In this document: piece by piece, positions 14,403 to 23,620 of the stretch | How the letters are laid out: each line of letters opens with the position of its first letter | Numbering within the stretch: position 1 is the stretch's first letter | Assembly (NCBI GenBank): GCA_033721915.1 | Contig: JAWWAC010000042.1 | Span: 1-25,533 of the forward strand | Origin: REBR01 sp033721915 | GTDB taxonomy: Bacteria > Pseudomonadota > Gammaproteobacteria > Pseudomonadales > Oleiphilaceae | Direction of reading: 5' to 3' | Length of the DNA: 25,533 nt | The notes under the pieces: model-generated | The model's input: only the letters and a program-made list of their open reading frames with translations | Databases searched by the model: none | Told to the model about the DNA's origin: nothing | Program-made: the position numbers and the translations under genes

Positions 14403-15113
14403 GTGTCTGCCCGGGTAGAGCGTGAACCGGCCTGGGTCATACACCGCCGGCCCTGGCGCGAGAGCAGCCTGCTGCTGGACCTGTTCAGCCTCAACCGGGG
14501 CCGTGTCAGTGCCGTGGCCAAGGGCGCACAACGGCGCAACCAGCCCTGGCAGTCACAGCTGCAGCCCTTTGTCCCCCTGCAGCTGGCCTGGCTGGGCCGT
14601 GGCAGCCTGAAGACACTGACCGGCGCCGACCCGGGACCGGCGGTGCCGGCACTGACGGGCAACCGCCTGTACTGCGGACTCTACCTGAACGAGCTGATAC
14701 AGAGACTGCTGCCGGAGGAGGAGCCTTTCCCGGTGGTCTTCACCGGCTACATGGAGGCCCTGCAGGCGCTGTCACAGGCCCCTGACAGCACCGCACTGGA
14801 GCTGCCACTGAGGCGCTTCGAGTGGTCTCTGGTGTCCCAGCTGGGTTATGGTCTGTCACTGGACCGGGTGAGCGAGACCGGCGAGCCGGTCAGGTCGGAC
14901 CATAGCTATTGCCTGGACCCCGAGCAGGGCATCCGCCAGACCCCCGGCCCCGGCTGCCGCCTCCAGCAACTGCCCGGTGAGCATCTGCTGGCCATGGCGG
15001 TGGGGGACCTTTCCTCTGTCCCGGTCAGGCGCTGCGCCAAGCGCGTCATGCGGGTGCTGATTGACCACCTGCTGCAGGGCCGGCCCCTGCACAGCCGGCA
15101 ACTGTTCCGTTAA
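14403..15113 (+). CDS. recO: DNA repair protein RecO
   Basis: RecO works with RecF and RecR to load RecA on SSB-coated single-stranded DNA. The 236-residue protein has the N-terminal OB-fold region (about 5-80: WVIHRRPWRESSLLLDLFS and GRVSAVAKGAQRRN). A helical C-terminal domain follows (NRLYCGLYLNELIQRLLPEEEP at about 86-107). The length is normal (E. coli 242). The start is GTG at 14403 with a strong GGAGGG ribosome binding site 8 nt upstream. No CxxC zinc-type motif is present, as in other gammaproteobacterial RecO proteins. The era-recO-pdxJ order is conserved. Confidence 0.94.
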   Translation: MSARVEREPAWVIHRRPWRESSLLLDLFSLNRGRVSAVAKGAQRRNQPWQSQLQPFVPLQLAWLGRGSLKTLTGADPGPAVPALTGNRLYCGLYLNELIQRLLPEEEPFPVVFTGYMEALQALSQAPDSTALELPLRRFEWSLVSQLGYGLSLDRVSETGEPVRSDHSYCLDPEQGIRQTPGPGCRLQQLPGEHLLAMAVGDLSSVPVRRCAKRVMRVLIDHLLQGRPLHSRQLFR

Positions 15114-15184
15114 CCGTCGTTGCGGGGAATCCCCCTCAGCCTGAACCACAGAACCCAATGGGGACCGAGTACAAGGAGCACCTC

Positions 15185-15935
15185 ATGAGTCACTACATCC
15201 GACTGGGCGTTAACGTGGACCATGTGGCCACACTCAGACAGGCCCGTGGCACCCGCTACCCGGATCCGGTGCAGGCCGCACTGCTGGCGGAAGAAGCCGG
15301 TGCCGATGGCATCACCGTGCACCCGCGGGAAGACCAGCGCCACATACAGCGCCATGATGTGGAGCGGATGCGCGACATGCTCAACACCCCACTGAACCTG
15401 GAAATGGCGGTGACCGAGTCCATGCTGACCTTTGCCGAGCGCATCACGCCGGCCCACTGCTGCCTGGTGCCGGAGAAGCGCGAGGAGCTGACCACGGAGG
15501 GGGGGGCTGGATGTGGCTTCGCAAGTGGCCCGCATCAAGGAGGCCTGTGGCCGGCTGGCGGCCCTGGGCAGCAATGTCTCCCTGTTTATTGACCCGGACC
15601 CGGCACAGATCGATGCCGCCGTGGCCTGTGGCGCCCCCACCATCGAGCTGCACACCGGCGAATACGCCAATGCCACCCAACCGCAGGAGCGAGATCACCA
15701 GCTCAGGCGACTGCAGCAGGCCACGGCACAGGCACTGGGCCTGGGCCTGCGGGTCAATGGCGGCCACGGGCTGCATTACCACAACACCCGTGACATTGCC
15801 GCCATACCGGGCATACACGAGCTGAATATCGGCCACGCCATTATCGCCAGGGCCCTTTTTGTGGGGCTCAAGCCGGCGGTGGCGCAGATGCGGGCCCTGC
15901 TGGATCAGGTGGCGCTGGAGCAGCGCGGCGCCTAG
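15185..15935 (+). pseudogene. pdxJ: Pyridoxine 5'-phosphate synthase, split by a one-base frameshift
   Basis: PdxJ condenses 3-amino-2-oxopropyl phosphate with 1-deoxyxylulose 5-phosphate to give pyridoxine 5'-phosphate, the last ring-forming step of DXP-dependent vitamin B6 synthesis. The first part (15185 to about 15506) shows LGVNVDHVATLRQARG, ITVHPREDQRHIQ and LNLEMAV. The second part (from about 15507, another frame) continues with LDVASQVARIKEACGRL, SLFIDPDP, ELHTGEYA, NGGHGLHYHN and ELNIGHAIIARALFVGL. Together they give a complete 249-residue PdxJ. The join is a run of eight G at 15499-15506, where seven would read TTEGGLDVA without a break. The ATG at 15185 has an AGGAG 6 nt upstream. 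The extra G may be a sequencing error, a real mutation or a slippage site. Both halves look well conserved, which favours error or recent change. Confidence 0.9.
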
Positions 15936-15947
15936 TCCGGGTGCGGC

Positions 15948-18815
15948 TCATGTCCCGGTGTTTTCCCGCAGGTCACGGCGCCAGTCGTTCTGCTCACACC
16001 AGCGCCGCAGCGCCTCCATGGCCGCCAGTAGCGACTCGGTCATGGCCGCTGTCCCCGGCTGGTCGCGCTTGATCGCCGTCTCCAGTGCTGCCGCATGCTG
16101 TCGCAGTGTGGGTACACCGCAATAGCGGCAGGCACCGTGCAGGCGGTGAACACGCTCCAGCAGCCGGTCATGATCGCCGTTTGCCAGCGCCTCCCGGATG
16201 ATGTCGGCCTCCTCCGGCAGCTGTGACAGCAGCGTGGCCAGCATCTCTTCCGCCAGGTCCAGCCGCCCCCCGGCCAGTCGCAGGGACTCCTCCAGATCCA
16301 CCGTGGCCAGACGGGTGCTGCGCCGGGAGGTCTCCAGCATGCGGCTTTCCCGGTCCAGCCAGGGTTCCGGTCGGGTGTCCCCCGGGAAAGCCGTAAAGCC
16401 GATGTTCTGGCGCAGGATATCCCGGATCAGTGACTGATTGATGGGTTTGGTCAGGTAACCGTCAAACCCCGACTTCAGCAGCCTGTCCTGCTCCTCACTC
16501 AGGGCATGGGCGGTGAGTGCAATCACCGGAATCCCCCGGTTGTCATTGTCCATCTGCCGCAGCTGCCCGGTGCAGGCAATGCCATCCATGCCGGGCATCT
16601 GCACGTCCATAAAGACCAGGTCGAAACTCGCCTGTTGCAGCAGGCTGAGGGCCTGGTAACCGCTGCTGGCCTTCTCAACGGGCAGTGACAGGTCCTGCAG
16701 CAGTGTCACCAGCAGTTTCAGGTTGGCCTCATTATCGTCCACCGCCAGAACCCGTGGCAGTGACTCCGGGTGCCGCTCCGGTGGCGGTGCAACCGGGGCG
16801 GCGGCGCGGAACTCTCTCGGGTAGTGGCCATGAACCAGCCGGTACATCGAGCGGTAGAGACGGTCACGGCGTACCGGCTTGAACAGGTGCTCCGAGGCCA
16901 GGGGGATGAGGGTGTCCTGGCTCTCGTGCAGAGTCGGCGTCAGCACCAGAACCCGGCACTGGCAGTCCGTCTCCAGCTGCATCACCAGCTTCCGGTAGCG
17001 TGTCGAGCGCAGCCGGTGGCGGGAAAGACCCAGTATCACGGCGGCAAAGCCCTTCTGGTCTGCCTGGGCCTGACGCACCCGGGGCAGTAACCGGTCCGGA
17101 TCCCGCTCCCGCTCAACGGCCATGCCCCACCACCGCATCTGATGCTCCATGGCCAGTCCGGTGGCCTCCTGCTGCTCGAAATACAGCACCGGCTCCCCCT
17201 GCAGTGCGCTGTCGTCCTCAGTGTGTTCCCCGGCCTGCTCCGTAAGCAGGGTAAACCAGAAGGTGGAACCTGCGCCGAGCTCGCTCTCAAGGCTGATCTC
17301 GCCGCCCATTTCCTCCACCAGGCGACGGGAAATCACCAGCCCCAGACCGGTGCCACCGTACTGGCGTGCCGTTGAGGCATCCGCCTGGTTGAAGGCACTG
17401 AACAGCGACTGCTGCTGTGCCCGTGACAGCCCGACGCCGGTATCGGTGACGCTGATGCGCAGGCACAGCGGTTCACTGCCGCCACGGGACGGCGCCTCCG
17501 GGTCGTCCGGTTCCTCCAGTTCATCAAGCATGGCCCGTACCACCACTTCACCGGTCTGGGTGAACTTGATGGCATTGTTCACCAGGTTGGTAATCACCTG
17601 CTTGACCCGCAGCGGATCCCCCACCAGATCGTCCGGCACATCGTTGTAGACCATGGACACCAGGTCCAGGTTTTTCTCGTGGGCCGCCGGTGCCAGCATC
17701 ACCAGCACATCCTCGATGATATCCCGCAGCCGGAAGGGCACCCGGTCCAGCACCAGCTTGCCCGCCTCGATCTTGGAGAAGTCCAGGATGTCATTGATGA
17801 TGGTCAGCAGGATTTCCGAGGACTTGCGGATGGTATCCAGGTGGTCCTGTTGCTGCCGCGAGGCGGGGTTTTTCAGCATCAGTTCCGTGAAGCCGATAAT
17901 GCCGTTCAGGGGAGTGCGGATTTCATGGCTCATGTTGGCCAGGAATTCCGACTTGATGCGGCTGGCCTCCAGTGCCTGCTTGCGGGCCAGATCCAGCTCG
18001 ATGTTCTGGATCTCGATGGTCTCCAGGGTTTCCCGCAGATCCTCAGTGGCCTGGTCCACATTCTGCTGCATCTGGCTGTGGGCACGGCTCAGTTCCAGCG
18101 CCATGGCATTGAGGCCGGACTCCAGCTGCTCAAGCTCAGGGCCACCCCGGGTATTGAGGCGGGTCTCAAGATGCCCTTCACGCAGCAGCGAGGTGGCCCT
18201 GGTCAGCTCGCGGATGGGGTCGGTCAGTGAACGGCTCAGGCGCAGTGCACACAGAAGGCTCAGCAGAATGGCCGCACTCACCCCTGCGGAGGTGAGGCGA
18301 ATCGTCTGCCGGCGCCCCTGCCGCAGACTGTCATGGGAGAGTTCCACCACCGCCCAGCCCTGTGGCTGGAGGCTGTCCTGACTGTCCGGTGAGGCGCTGG
18401 CCCCCCGGGGTACCGGTGTGACATACAGTGAGGACTGCCCGGAGGACAGGAACCCTGCCTGGAGGACACTCTCCAGTGGCTGCCCGGTGGCCAGTTTCTC
18501 CCGGGCCCGGGTGTCTCTGGAGCCGGAGTGAACCCGCTCCCGTTTTCCGGCGTCATAGATTGTGACGGACTGCACGTCCTGTTCCTGCATCAGTGACCGG
18601 GTGAGGGCGGCGAGGTCAGACTGGCTGCCACGGGTCAGTGCCTGTGCCGAGGCCGTGGCCAGCTGGCGGCTCAGTGCCTGACCCCGTTGCTGCAGTGTCT
18701 GATGCCGATTGTCGATCCAGCTGTGGGCGAGGAATCCCCCCACCAGGATCAGCAGGACCGTATAGGGCAGCAGGGCCTGAAGCAGGACTTTTTTGCGAAT
18801 ACCCCAGCGTCGCAT
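15948..18815 (-). CDS. barA: Hybrid sensor histidine kinase BarA/GacS
   Basis: This is a 955-residue tripartite sensor kinase that normally phosphorylates the response regulator UvrY/GacA and, through small RNAs and CsrA/RsmA, controls the switch to secondary metabolism or stationary-phase traits. Domain order: membrane helix at about 10-30; periplasmic region; second helix at about 175-193; HAMP at about 192-245; coiled coil; histidine kinase with His297 (FLANMSHEIRTPLNG); ATPase boxes N (NLVNNAIKF at 410-418), G1 (DTGVG) and G2 (GGTGLGL). A degenerate receiver-like segment lies at about 540-660, and a true receiver has phosphoacceptor Asp737 (FMDVQMPGMDG). A C-terminal HPt domain carries His890 (VHRLHGACRYCGV). 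This layout and the HPt motif fit BarA/GacS. gacA/uvrY is not in the window. The gene converges on pdxJ with a 12-bp gap and diverges from cysM. Confidence 0.9.
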   Translation of the reverse strand: MRRWGIRKKVLLQALLPYTVLLILVGGFLAHSWIDNRHQTLQQRGQALSRQLATASAQALTRGSQSDLAALTRSLMQEQDVQSVTIYDAGKRERVHSGSRDTRAREKLATGQPLESVLQAGFLSSGQSSLYVTPVPRGASASPDSQDSLQPQGWAVVELSHDSLRQGRRQTIRLTSAGVSAAILLSLLCALRLSRSLTDPIRELTRATSLLREGHLETRLNTRGGPELEQLESGLNAMALELSRAHSQMQQNVDQATEDLRETLETIEIQNIELDLARKQALEASRIKSEFLANMSHEIRTPLNGIIGFTELMLKNPASRQQQDHLDTIRKSSEILLTIINDILDFSKIEAGKLVLDRVPFRLRDIIEDVLVMLAPAAHEKNLDLVSMVYNDVPDDLVGDPLRVKQVITNLVNNAIKFTQTGEVVVRAMLDELEEPDDPEAPSRGGSEPLCLRISVTDTGVGLSRAQQQSLFSAFNQADASTARQYGGTGLGLVISRRLVEEMGGEISLESELGAGSTFWFTLLTEQAGEHTEDDSALQGEPVLYFEQQEATGLAMEHQMRWWGMAVERERDPDRLLPRVRQAQADQKGFAAVILGLSRHRLRSTRYRKLVMQLETDCQCRVLVLTPTLHESQDTLIPLASEHLFKPVRRDRLYRSMYRLVHGHYPREFRAAAPVAPPPERHPESLPRVLAVDDNEANLKLLVTLLQDLSLPVEKASSGYQALSLLQQASFDLVFMDVQMPGMDGIACTGQLRQMDNDNRGIPVIALTAHALSEEQDRLLKSGFDGYLTKPINQSLIRDILRQNIGFTAFPGDTRPEPWLDRESRMLETSRRSTRLATVDLEESLRLAGGRLDLAEEMLATLLSQLPEEADIIREALANGDHDRLLERVHRLHGACRYCGVPTLRQHAAALETAIKRDQPGTAAMTESLLAAMEALRRWCEQNDWRRDLRENTGT

Positions 18816-18998
18816 GCAAGGATCCCGTAACGGTGTTCAGTGAGCTGCCCGTGGGGGCCACTTTGTTGTTATCATACGTCGCCGGCAAGGGGCTCTGTAC
18901 TGTCAGAAGCACAGGGCGCAGAATGCCGGCGCAAATTCGCATCATACCACAGGCCGCTCCCGCCCAAGGGAGCCGCCTGAGCAGCGGGAGGCACCAGC

Positions 18999-19901
18999 AT
19001 GCCAGAACACGGACCCTATCCCACCATTGAAGATTTTGTCGGCAACACCCCGCTGGTGCGCCTGCAACGTCTGCCAGGGGAGACCAGCAATACCCTGCTG
19101 GTGAAGCTCGAGGGCAACAACCCCGCCGGTTCCGTCAAGGACAGGCCCGCCATCAGCATGATCCAGGAGGCGGAAAAACGCGGCGAGATACGCCCCGGGG
19201 ACACACTGATCGAGGCCACCAGCGGCAACACCGGCATTGCACTGGCCATGGCCGCGGCCATCAAGGGTTACCGCATGGTGCTGATCATGCCCGAGAACAT
19301 GAGCGAAGAGCGTCGCGCCTCCATGCGTGCCTACGGGGCGGAGATCATCACCGTCACCCGCGAGCAGAGCATGGAGGGCGCCCGTGACCTGGCCGCGCAA
19401 ATGGAGCGGGAGGGCAAGGGCCGTGTGCTGGACCAGTTCGGCAACAAGGACAACCCACTGTCCCACTACCGCACCACGGCCCCGGAGATCTGGCGTGACA
19501 CCAACGGGCAGCTGACCCACTTCATCTGCTCCATGGGCACCACCGGCACTGTCATGGGCTGCTCCGCCTATTTCCGCGAGCAGAATCCGGACATCCGCAT
19601 CATTGGCCTGCAACCGGCGGACGGGGCCTCCATTCCCGGTATACGCCGCTGGCCGGAGGCCTATCTGCCCAGCATTTTCGACGCCAGTGCGGTGGACCAG
19701 ACACTGGACATCGGCCAGCAGGAAGCGGAAGAGACCATGCGGGCACTGGCCGCCCGTGAGGGGATCTTCTGCGGTGTCTCCTCCGGGGGCTGTGTGGCCG
19801 GTGCGTTGCGCATTTCACAACAGGTTGAAAATGCCACCATCGTCGCCATTATCTGCGACCGGGGGGATCGCTATCTCTCCACCGGTGTTTTCCCCGCCTA
19901 G
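18999..19901 (+). CDS. cysM: Cysteine synthase B (O-acetylserine sulfhydrylase B)
   Basis: CysM is a PLP enzyme that makes cysteine (or S-sulfocysteine from thiosulfate) from O-acetylserine. The PLP lysine is Lys47 in NPAGSVKDRPA, and the substrate loop TSGNTGIALA is at 74-83. The phosphate-binding GTTGTVMG and C-terminal GVSSGG motifs are both present. The KDRPA form, rather than KDR-I/A typical of CysK, together with the length of 300 residues and the position before rlmD-relA, supports CysM over CysK. The ATG at 18999 has GGGAG about 8 nt upstream. It is transcribed divergently from barA across 183 bp. No CysB site was recognised. Confidence 0.93.
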   Translation: MPEHGPYPTIEDFVGNTPLVRLQRLPGETSNTLLVKLEGNNPAGSVKDRPAISMIQEAEKRGEIRPGDTLIEATSGNTGIALAMAAAIKGYRMVLIMPENMSEERRASMRAYGAEIITVTREQSMEGARDLAAQMEREGKGRVLDQFGNKDNPLSHYRTTAPEIWRDTNGQLTHFICSMGTTGTVMGCSAYFREQNPDIRIIGLQPADGASIPGIRRWPEAYLPSIFDASAVDQTLDIGQQEAEETMRALAAREGIFCGVSSGGCVAGALRISQQVENATIVAIICDRGDRYLSTGVFPA

Positions 19902-19934
19902 GGGCCTTGCCATTGCCGGGACTGAGCGGCCCAG

Positions 19935-19948
19935 CGGTGGCGCCACCG
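19935..19948 (+). terminator. Perfect palindrome between cysM and rlmD
   Basis: CGGTGGCGCCACCG is a 14-bp perfect palindrome 34 nt after the cysM stop, followed by GACCATTTCTTC. As RNA it would form a small hairpin with a minimal loop and a short T-rich tail. It is either a weak terminator/attenuator before rlmD or a DNA dyad. Confidence 0.3.
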
Positions 19949-19975
19949 GACCATTTCTTCAGTAAGGAACAGGGC

Positions 19976-21370
19976 ATGAGCCGACGCCGCCGCAAACCCC
20001 GCCTGCCGTCAGAGCCGGTCAGCTGCACCATTGAGAGTCTCAGTCACGAGGGCCGTGGTGTGGCCCGTATCGAGGGCAAGACCGCTTTTGTGGACGGGGC
20101 GCTGCCCGGTGAGACCGTCAGTGCCCGCTATGTGGAGCAGCACCGTCGCTTTGACGCACTGCGCACCCTGGAGGTCACGGACACCCCCTCCGGTGAGCGG
20201 GTCACGCCCCCCTGTGCCCATGCCGATATCTGTGGCGGCTGCAGCCTGCAGCATATGGACCCGCAGGCCCAGATTGCCTTCAAGGAGTCGGTGCTGAGGG
20301 AGCAGTTCGACCACTTCGGCCAGATAGAACCCGGCGTCATGGTGCCGCCCATGGTGGACCAGCCACTGGGCTACCGCCGCAAGGCCCGCCTGGGGGTGCG
20401 CTATGTGTACAAGCGCGAGGAGGTCCTGGTGGGCTTTCGTGAAAAGCGCAATCCCTTTATTACCGCCATCGACAGTTGCGTGGTGCTGGACCCCCGCGTG
20501 GGTGAGCGCATAACCGGGCTCAAGGCCCTGGTGGGCTCACTGACCGTCTACCAGGACATCGCCCAGATCGAGGTGGCCTGCGGCGACGACGACGCCGCAC
20601 TGGTGTTCCGCCACATGAAGCCACTGGGTGAGGGGGACGAGCAGCGCCTCACGGACTTTGGCCGTGAGCACGGTCTGCAGATCTACCTCCAGCCCAAGGG
20701 GCCTGACACGGTGCACCGCATCTGGCCACGCAGCGGTGACGGCCCGGACCGTCTCTATTACCGGCTGCCCGCCTTTGGTCTGACCATGGCGTTTCATCCC
20801 ATGGATTTCACACAGGTCAATGGCCCCATCAACCGGCGTATGCTGGATCAGGCACTGGAGTGGCTGCAGATCGGCCCCCGGGACCGGGTGCTGGACCTGT
20901 TCTGCGGCCTTGGCAACTTCTCACTGCCCATGGCCACACAGGCCCGTGAAGTGGTGGCCGTGGAGGGGGATGAGGCCATGGTGCTGCGTGGCCGTGAAAA
21001 CGCCGAAACCAATGGCATTGGCAACTGTCATTTTCACAGCGCCGACCTGCAGGCGGATTTCAGCGCCCAGAGCTGGGCCGGTGAAGGTTTCAGTCGCATG
21101 CTGATCGACCCGCCCCGTTCCGGTGCCCTGGAGGTGGTGCAGCGCATGGCCGAGTCCGGTGCCGAGCGCATTGTCTATGTCTCCTGCAACCCGGCGACAC
21201 TGGCACGGGATGCCGGCGAGCTGGTGCAGCGGGGCTACCGGCTGGAGAAAGCCGGTGTGATGGACATGTTCCCCCATACCACCCATGTGGAGTCCATGGC
21301 CCTGTTTGTCCGTGACCCCCAGGCGCGGCGCCAGACACCGAAAAAACCGATAAAACAGGGATGGAATTGA
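19976..21370 (+). CDS. rlmD: 23S rRNA (uracil-1939-C5)-methyltransferase RlmD
   Basis: RlmD (RumA) methylates U1939 of 23S rRNA using S-adenosylmethionine and carries a [4Fe-4S] cluster. The 464 residues begin with a basic tail (MSRRRRKPR) and a TRAM domain (VSCTIESLSHEGRGVARIEGK). The cluster ligands follow in CAHADICGGCSLQHM, with a further Cys in DSCVVLD. In the methyltransferase domain, VLDLFCGLGNFSLP binds SAM, IDPPRSG is the substrate motif and VSCNPATLARD contains the nucleophilic Cys. The ATG at 19976 is chosen because AAGGA lies 7 nt upstream; a longer in-frame start at 19907 adds unconserved residues. relA follows after 6 nt, as in Pseudomonas and E. coli. Confidence 0.95.
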   Translation: MSRRRRKPRLPSEPVSCTIESLSHEGRGVARIEGKTAFVDGALPGETVSARYVEQHRRFDALRTLEVTDTPSGERVTPPCAHADICGGCSLQHMDPQAQIAFKESVLREQFDHFGQIEPGVMVPPMVDQPLGYRRKARLGVRYVYKREEVLVGFREKRNPFITAIDSCVVLDPRVGERITGLKALVGSLTVYQDIAQIEVACGDDDAALVFRHMKPLGEGDEQRLTDFGREHGLQIYLQPKGPDTVHRIWPRSGDGPDRLYYRLPAFGLTMAFHPMDFTQVNGPINRRMLDQALEWLQIGPRDRVLDLFCGLGNFSLPMATQAREVVAVEGDEAMVLRGRENAETNGIGNCHFHSADLQADFSAQSWAGEGFSRMLIDPPRSGALEVVQRMAESGAERIVYVSCNPATLARDAGELVQRGYRLEKAGVMDMFPHTTHVESMALFVRDPQARRQTPKKPIKQGWN

Positions 21371-21376
21371 GCCGTT

Positions 21377-23620
21377 ATGGTCAAGGTACGGGAAGATTAC
21401 GCCGCCAATGGCAATGGCCAGGTGGACATCAGTGCCTGGGTGAGCCATCTGCAGGAGCAGATGCCCCTTGAGAACGTCGCCCAGCTGGAAGAAGCCTGCC
21501 GACTCAGCCAGGTGATCGACGAGCGGGCGGTGCGGGAAGACCGGCAGTGGGCCCCCGGCGCCAGCAGTTTCGCCACCGGCCTGGAAATGGCCCAGATACT
21601 GGCCGGGCTGCACCTGGATCAGGAAAGCCTGGTGGCGGCGGTGCTCTACCGGGCGGTGCGGGAAGAGCGCATCAGTCTGATGGAAATCGAGCAGGGCTTT
21701 GGCAGCAATATCGCCAGGCTGATCGACGGTGTCCAGCAGATGGCACTGATCACCACCATCCACCACCCCCTCAAGGGCAATGTGCTGGGCCAGAGTCAGG
21801 GCCAGATCGACAATGTCCGGCGCATGCTGGTGACCATGGTGGACGACGTGCGGGTGGCCCTGATCAAGCTGGCGGAGCGTACCTGTGCCATTCGCGCCGT
21901 GAAGGACGCCCCCGCGGAAAAACGCCTGCGGGTGGCCCGTGAGGTGTTCGACATCTACGCGCCCCTGGCCCACCGCCTGGGCATCGGCCATATCAAGTGG
22001 GAGCTGGAGGACCTGTCCTTTCGCTACCTGCACGAGTCCGCCTACAAGAAAATCGCCAAGCTGCTGGACGAGAAACGCCTGGACCGTGACGCCTATGTGC
22101 GCAAGGTGGTGGCCAGCCTGCGTGATGCCCTGTCCGGGTCCGGCATCGAGGCGGATGTGGCCGGCCGTGCCAAGCACATCTACAGCATCTGGCGCAAAAT
22201 GCGCCGCAAGGGTATCGACTTCTCACAGGTTTACGATGTGCGTGCCGTGCGGGTGCTGGTGCCGGAAGTGCGTGACTGCTACGCCGCCATCGGCGTGGTT
22301 CACGGCCTGTGGCGGCACATTCCCAATGAATTCGACGACTACATTGCCAACCCCAAGGAAAACGGCTACCAGTCACTGCACACGGCGGTGATCGGCCCCG
22401 ACGGCAAGACCATGGAAGTGCAGATCCGCACCCACCAGATGCACGAGGATGCGGAGCTGGGTGTCTGTGCCCACTGGCGCTACAAGGGGACGGACAGGCA
22501 GAGCAAGTCCGCCGCCGGCTACGAGGCCAAGATCAACTGGCTGCGTCAGGTGATCGACTGGCAGGAAGAGCTGGGGGACCTGAACGGACTGGTGGACCAG
22601 CTGCGCAACGATGTCAGCTCGGACCGGGTCTATGTGTTCACGCCGGAGGGCCATGTGGTGGACCTGCCACAGGGAGCCACGGCGGTGGATTTTGCCTATC
22701 GGGTGCATACCGAGGTGGGCCATGCCTGTCGTGGTGCCAAGGTCAACGGCCGCATCATTCCGCTGACCTACCCACTGAAAACCGGTGAGCAGGTGCACAT
22801 CCTCACCGGCAACAACCCGGCACCCAGCCGTGACTGGCTCAACCCGGGTCTGGGCTATATCCAGACATCCAGGGCCCGTGCCAAGGTCAATCACTGGTTC
22901 AAGATGCAGGACCGGGACCAGAACATTGCCGACGGCCGCGCGGTCCTGGAAGACGAATTCGGCCGCCTCTCACTGCGGGGGCTGAACCTGGAGAACCTGG
23001 CCCGCAAGGTCAACTACCCCAGCGCCGATGACATGTTCGCCGCCGTCGGTGCCGGTGATCTCAGGCCCTCACAGGTGGTGCACGCGGCACAGCAGCAGCT
23101 GGAGCCCCAGAGCCGGCAACTGGACCTGCAGCTGCCACGGCGACGGTCCCGCCCCAGCCAGGGGGAACCGGAAGTGACCATTCAGGGGGTGGGCAATCTC
23201 AAGACCCAGATGGCCGGCTGCTGCAATCCGGTGCCAGGGGACCCCATCGTGGGCTATGTCACGGTCGGCCGTGGTGTCACCGTACACCGCCAGGACTGCA
23301 TCAACCTGCTGCAGCTGCAGGAGGACCAGGCCATGCGGGTGATGGAAGTCAGCTGGGGGCAGAAACCCCGGAAAGGCTATCCGGTCACGGTGGAGGTGGA
23401 CGCCTATGACCGCTCAGGTCTGCTCCGTGACATCACGGAAATCCTGGCCAGCCGCAAGAGCAATGTGCTGGCCATGAACAGTGTCAGTGACGAGGACAAC
23501 CACACCGCCCAGATCACCGTGACACTGGAGGTGCGCGATATCCACGAGCTGTCACAGTTGCTGGCCCGGATACGGCAATTGCCCAATGTGCTGGAGGTGA
23601 AACGTCGCCATGCCCACTGA
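21377..23620 (+). CDS. relA: GTP pyrophosphokinase RelA
   Basis: RelA makes (p)ppGpp from ATP and GTP/GDP when uncharged tRNA enters the ribosome. It has 747 residues (E. coli 744). The N-terminal hydrolase region is degenerate: VAAVLYRAVREERISL at 86-101 lacks the HD pair of active SpoT. The synthetase domain carries EFDDYIANPKENGYQS at 318-333, whose ExDD form is typical of RelA. A TGS domain spans about 415-477, a Cys-rich region contains MAGCCNPVPGD, and a C-terminal ACT/RRM domain covers about 672-745. The ATG at 21377 has only a weak ribosome binding site and sits 6 nt after rlmD, suggesting translational coupling. mazG overlaps its end by 11 nt. Confidence 0.97.
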   Translation: MVKVREDYAANGNGQVDISAWVSHLQEQMPLENVAQLEEACRLSQVIDERAVREDRQWAPGASSFATGLEMAQILAGLHLDQESLVAAVLYRAVREERISLMEIEQGFGSNIARLIDGVQQMALITTIHHPLKGNVLGQSQGQIDNVRRMLVTMVDDVRVALIKLAERTCAIRAVKDAPAEKRLRVAREVFDIYAPLAHRLGIGHIKWELEDLSFRYLHESAYKKIAKLLDEKRLDRDAYVRKVVASLRDALSGSGIEADVAGRAKHIYSIWRKMRRKGIDFSQVYDVRAVRVLVPEVRDCYAAIGVVHGLWRHIPNEFDDYIANPKENGYQSLHTAVIGPDGKTMEVQIRTHQMHEDAELGVCAHWRYKGTDRQSKSAAGYEAKINWLRQVIDWQEELGDLNGLVDQLRNDVSSDRVYVFTPEGHVVDLPQGATAVDFAYRVHTEVGHACRGAKVNGRIIPLTYPLKTGEQVHILTGNNPAPSRDWLNPGLGYIQTSRARAKVNHWFKMQDRDQNIADGRAVLEDEFGRLSLRGLNLENLARKVNYPSADDMFAAVGAGDLRPSQVVHAAQQQLEPQSRQLDLQLPRRRSRPSQGEPEVTIQGVGNLKTQMAGCCNPVPGDPIVGYVTVGRGVTVHRQDCINLLQLQEDQAMRVMEVSWGQKPRKGYPVTVEVDAYDRSGLLRDITEILASRKSNVLAMNSVSDEDNHTAQITVTLEVRDIHELSQLLARIRQLPNVLEVKRRHAH

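Noticed and set aside
15158..15184. Upstream start of pdxJ at 15158
   Set aside because: It adds nine unconserved residues and has no ribosome binding site, while ATG 15185 has AGGAG at the right distance and gives the usual PdxJ N-terminus.
18900..18914. LexA-like box CTGT...ACAG upstream of cysM
   Set aside because: The spacing between half-sites is 7 bases instead of the required 8, and neither cysM nor barA is an expected SOS gene.
20921..22177. A 418-residue open frame on the minus strand across the rlmD-relA junction
   Set aside because: It lies wholly opposite two certain genes, has His/Gln/Gly-rich antisense composition and no recognisable domain.
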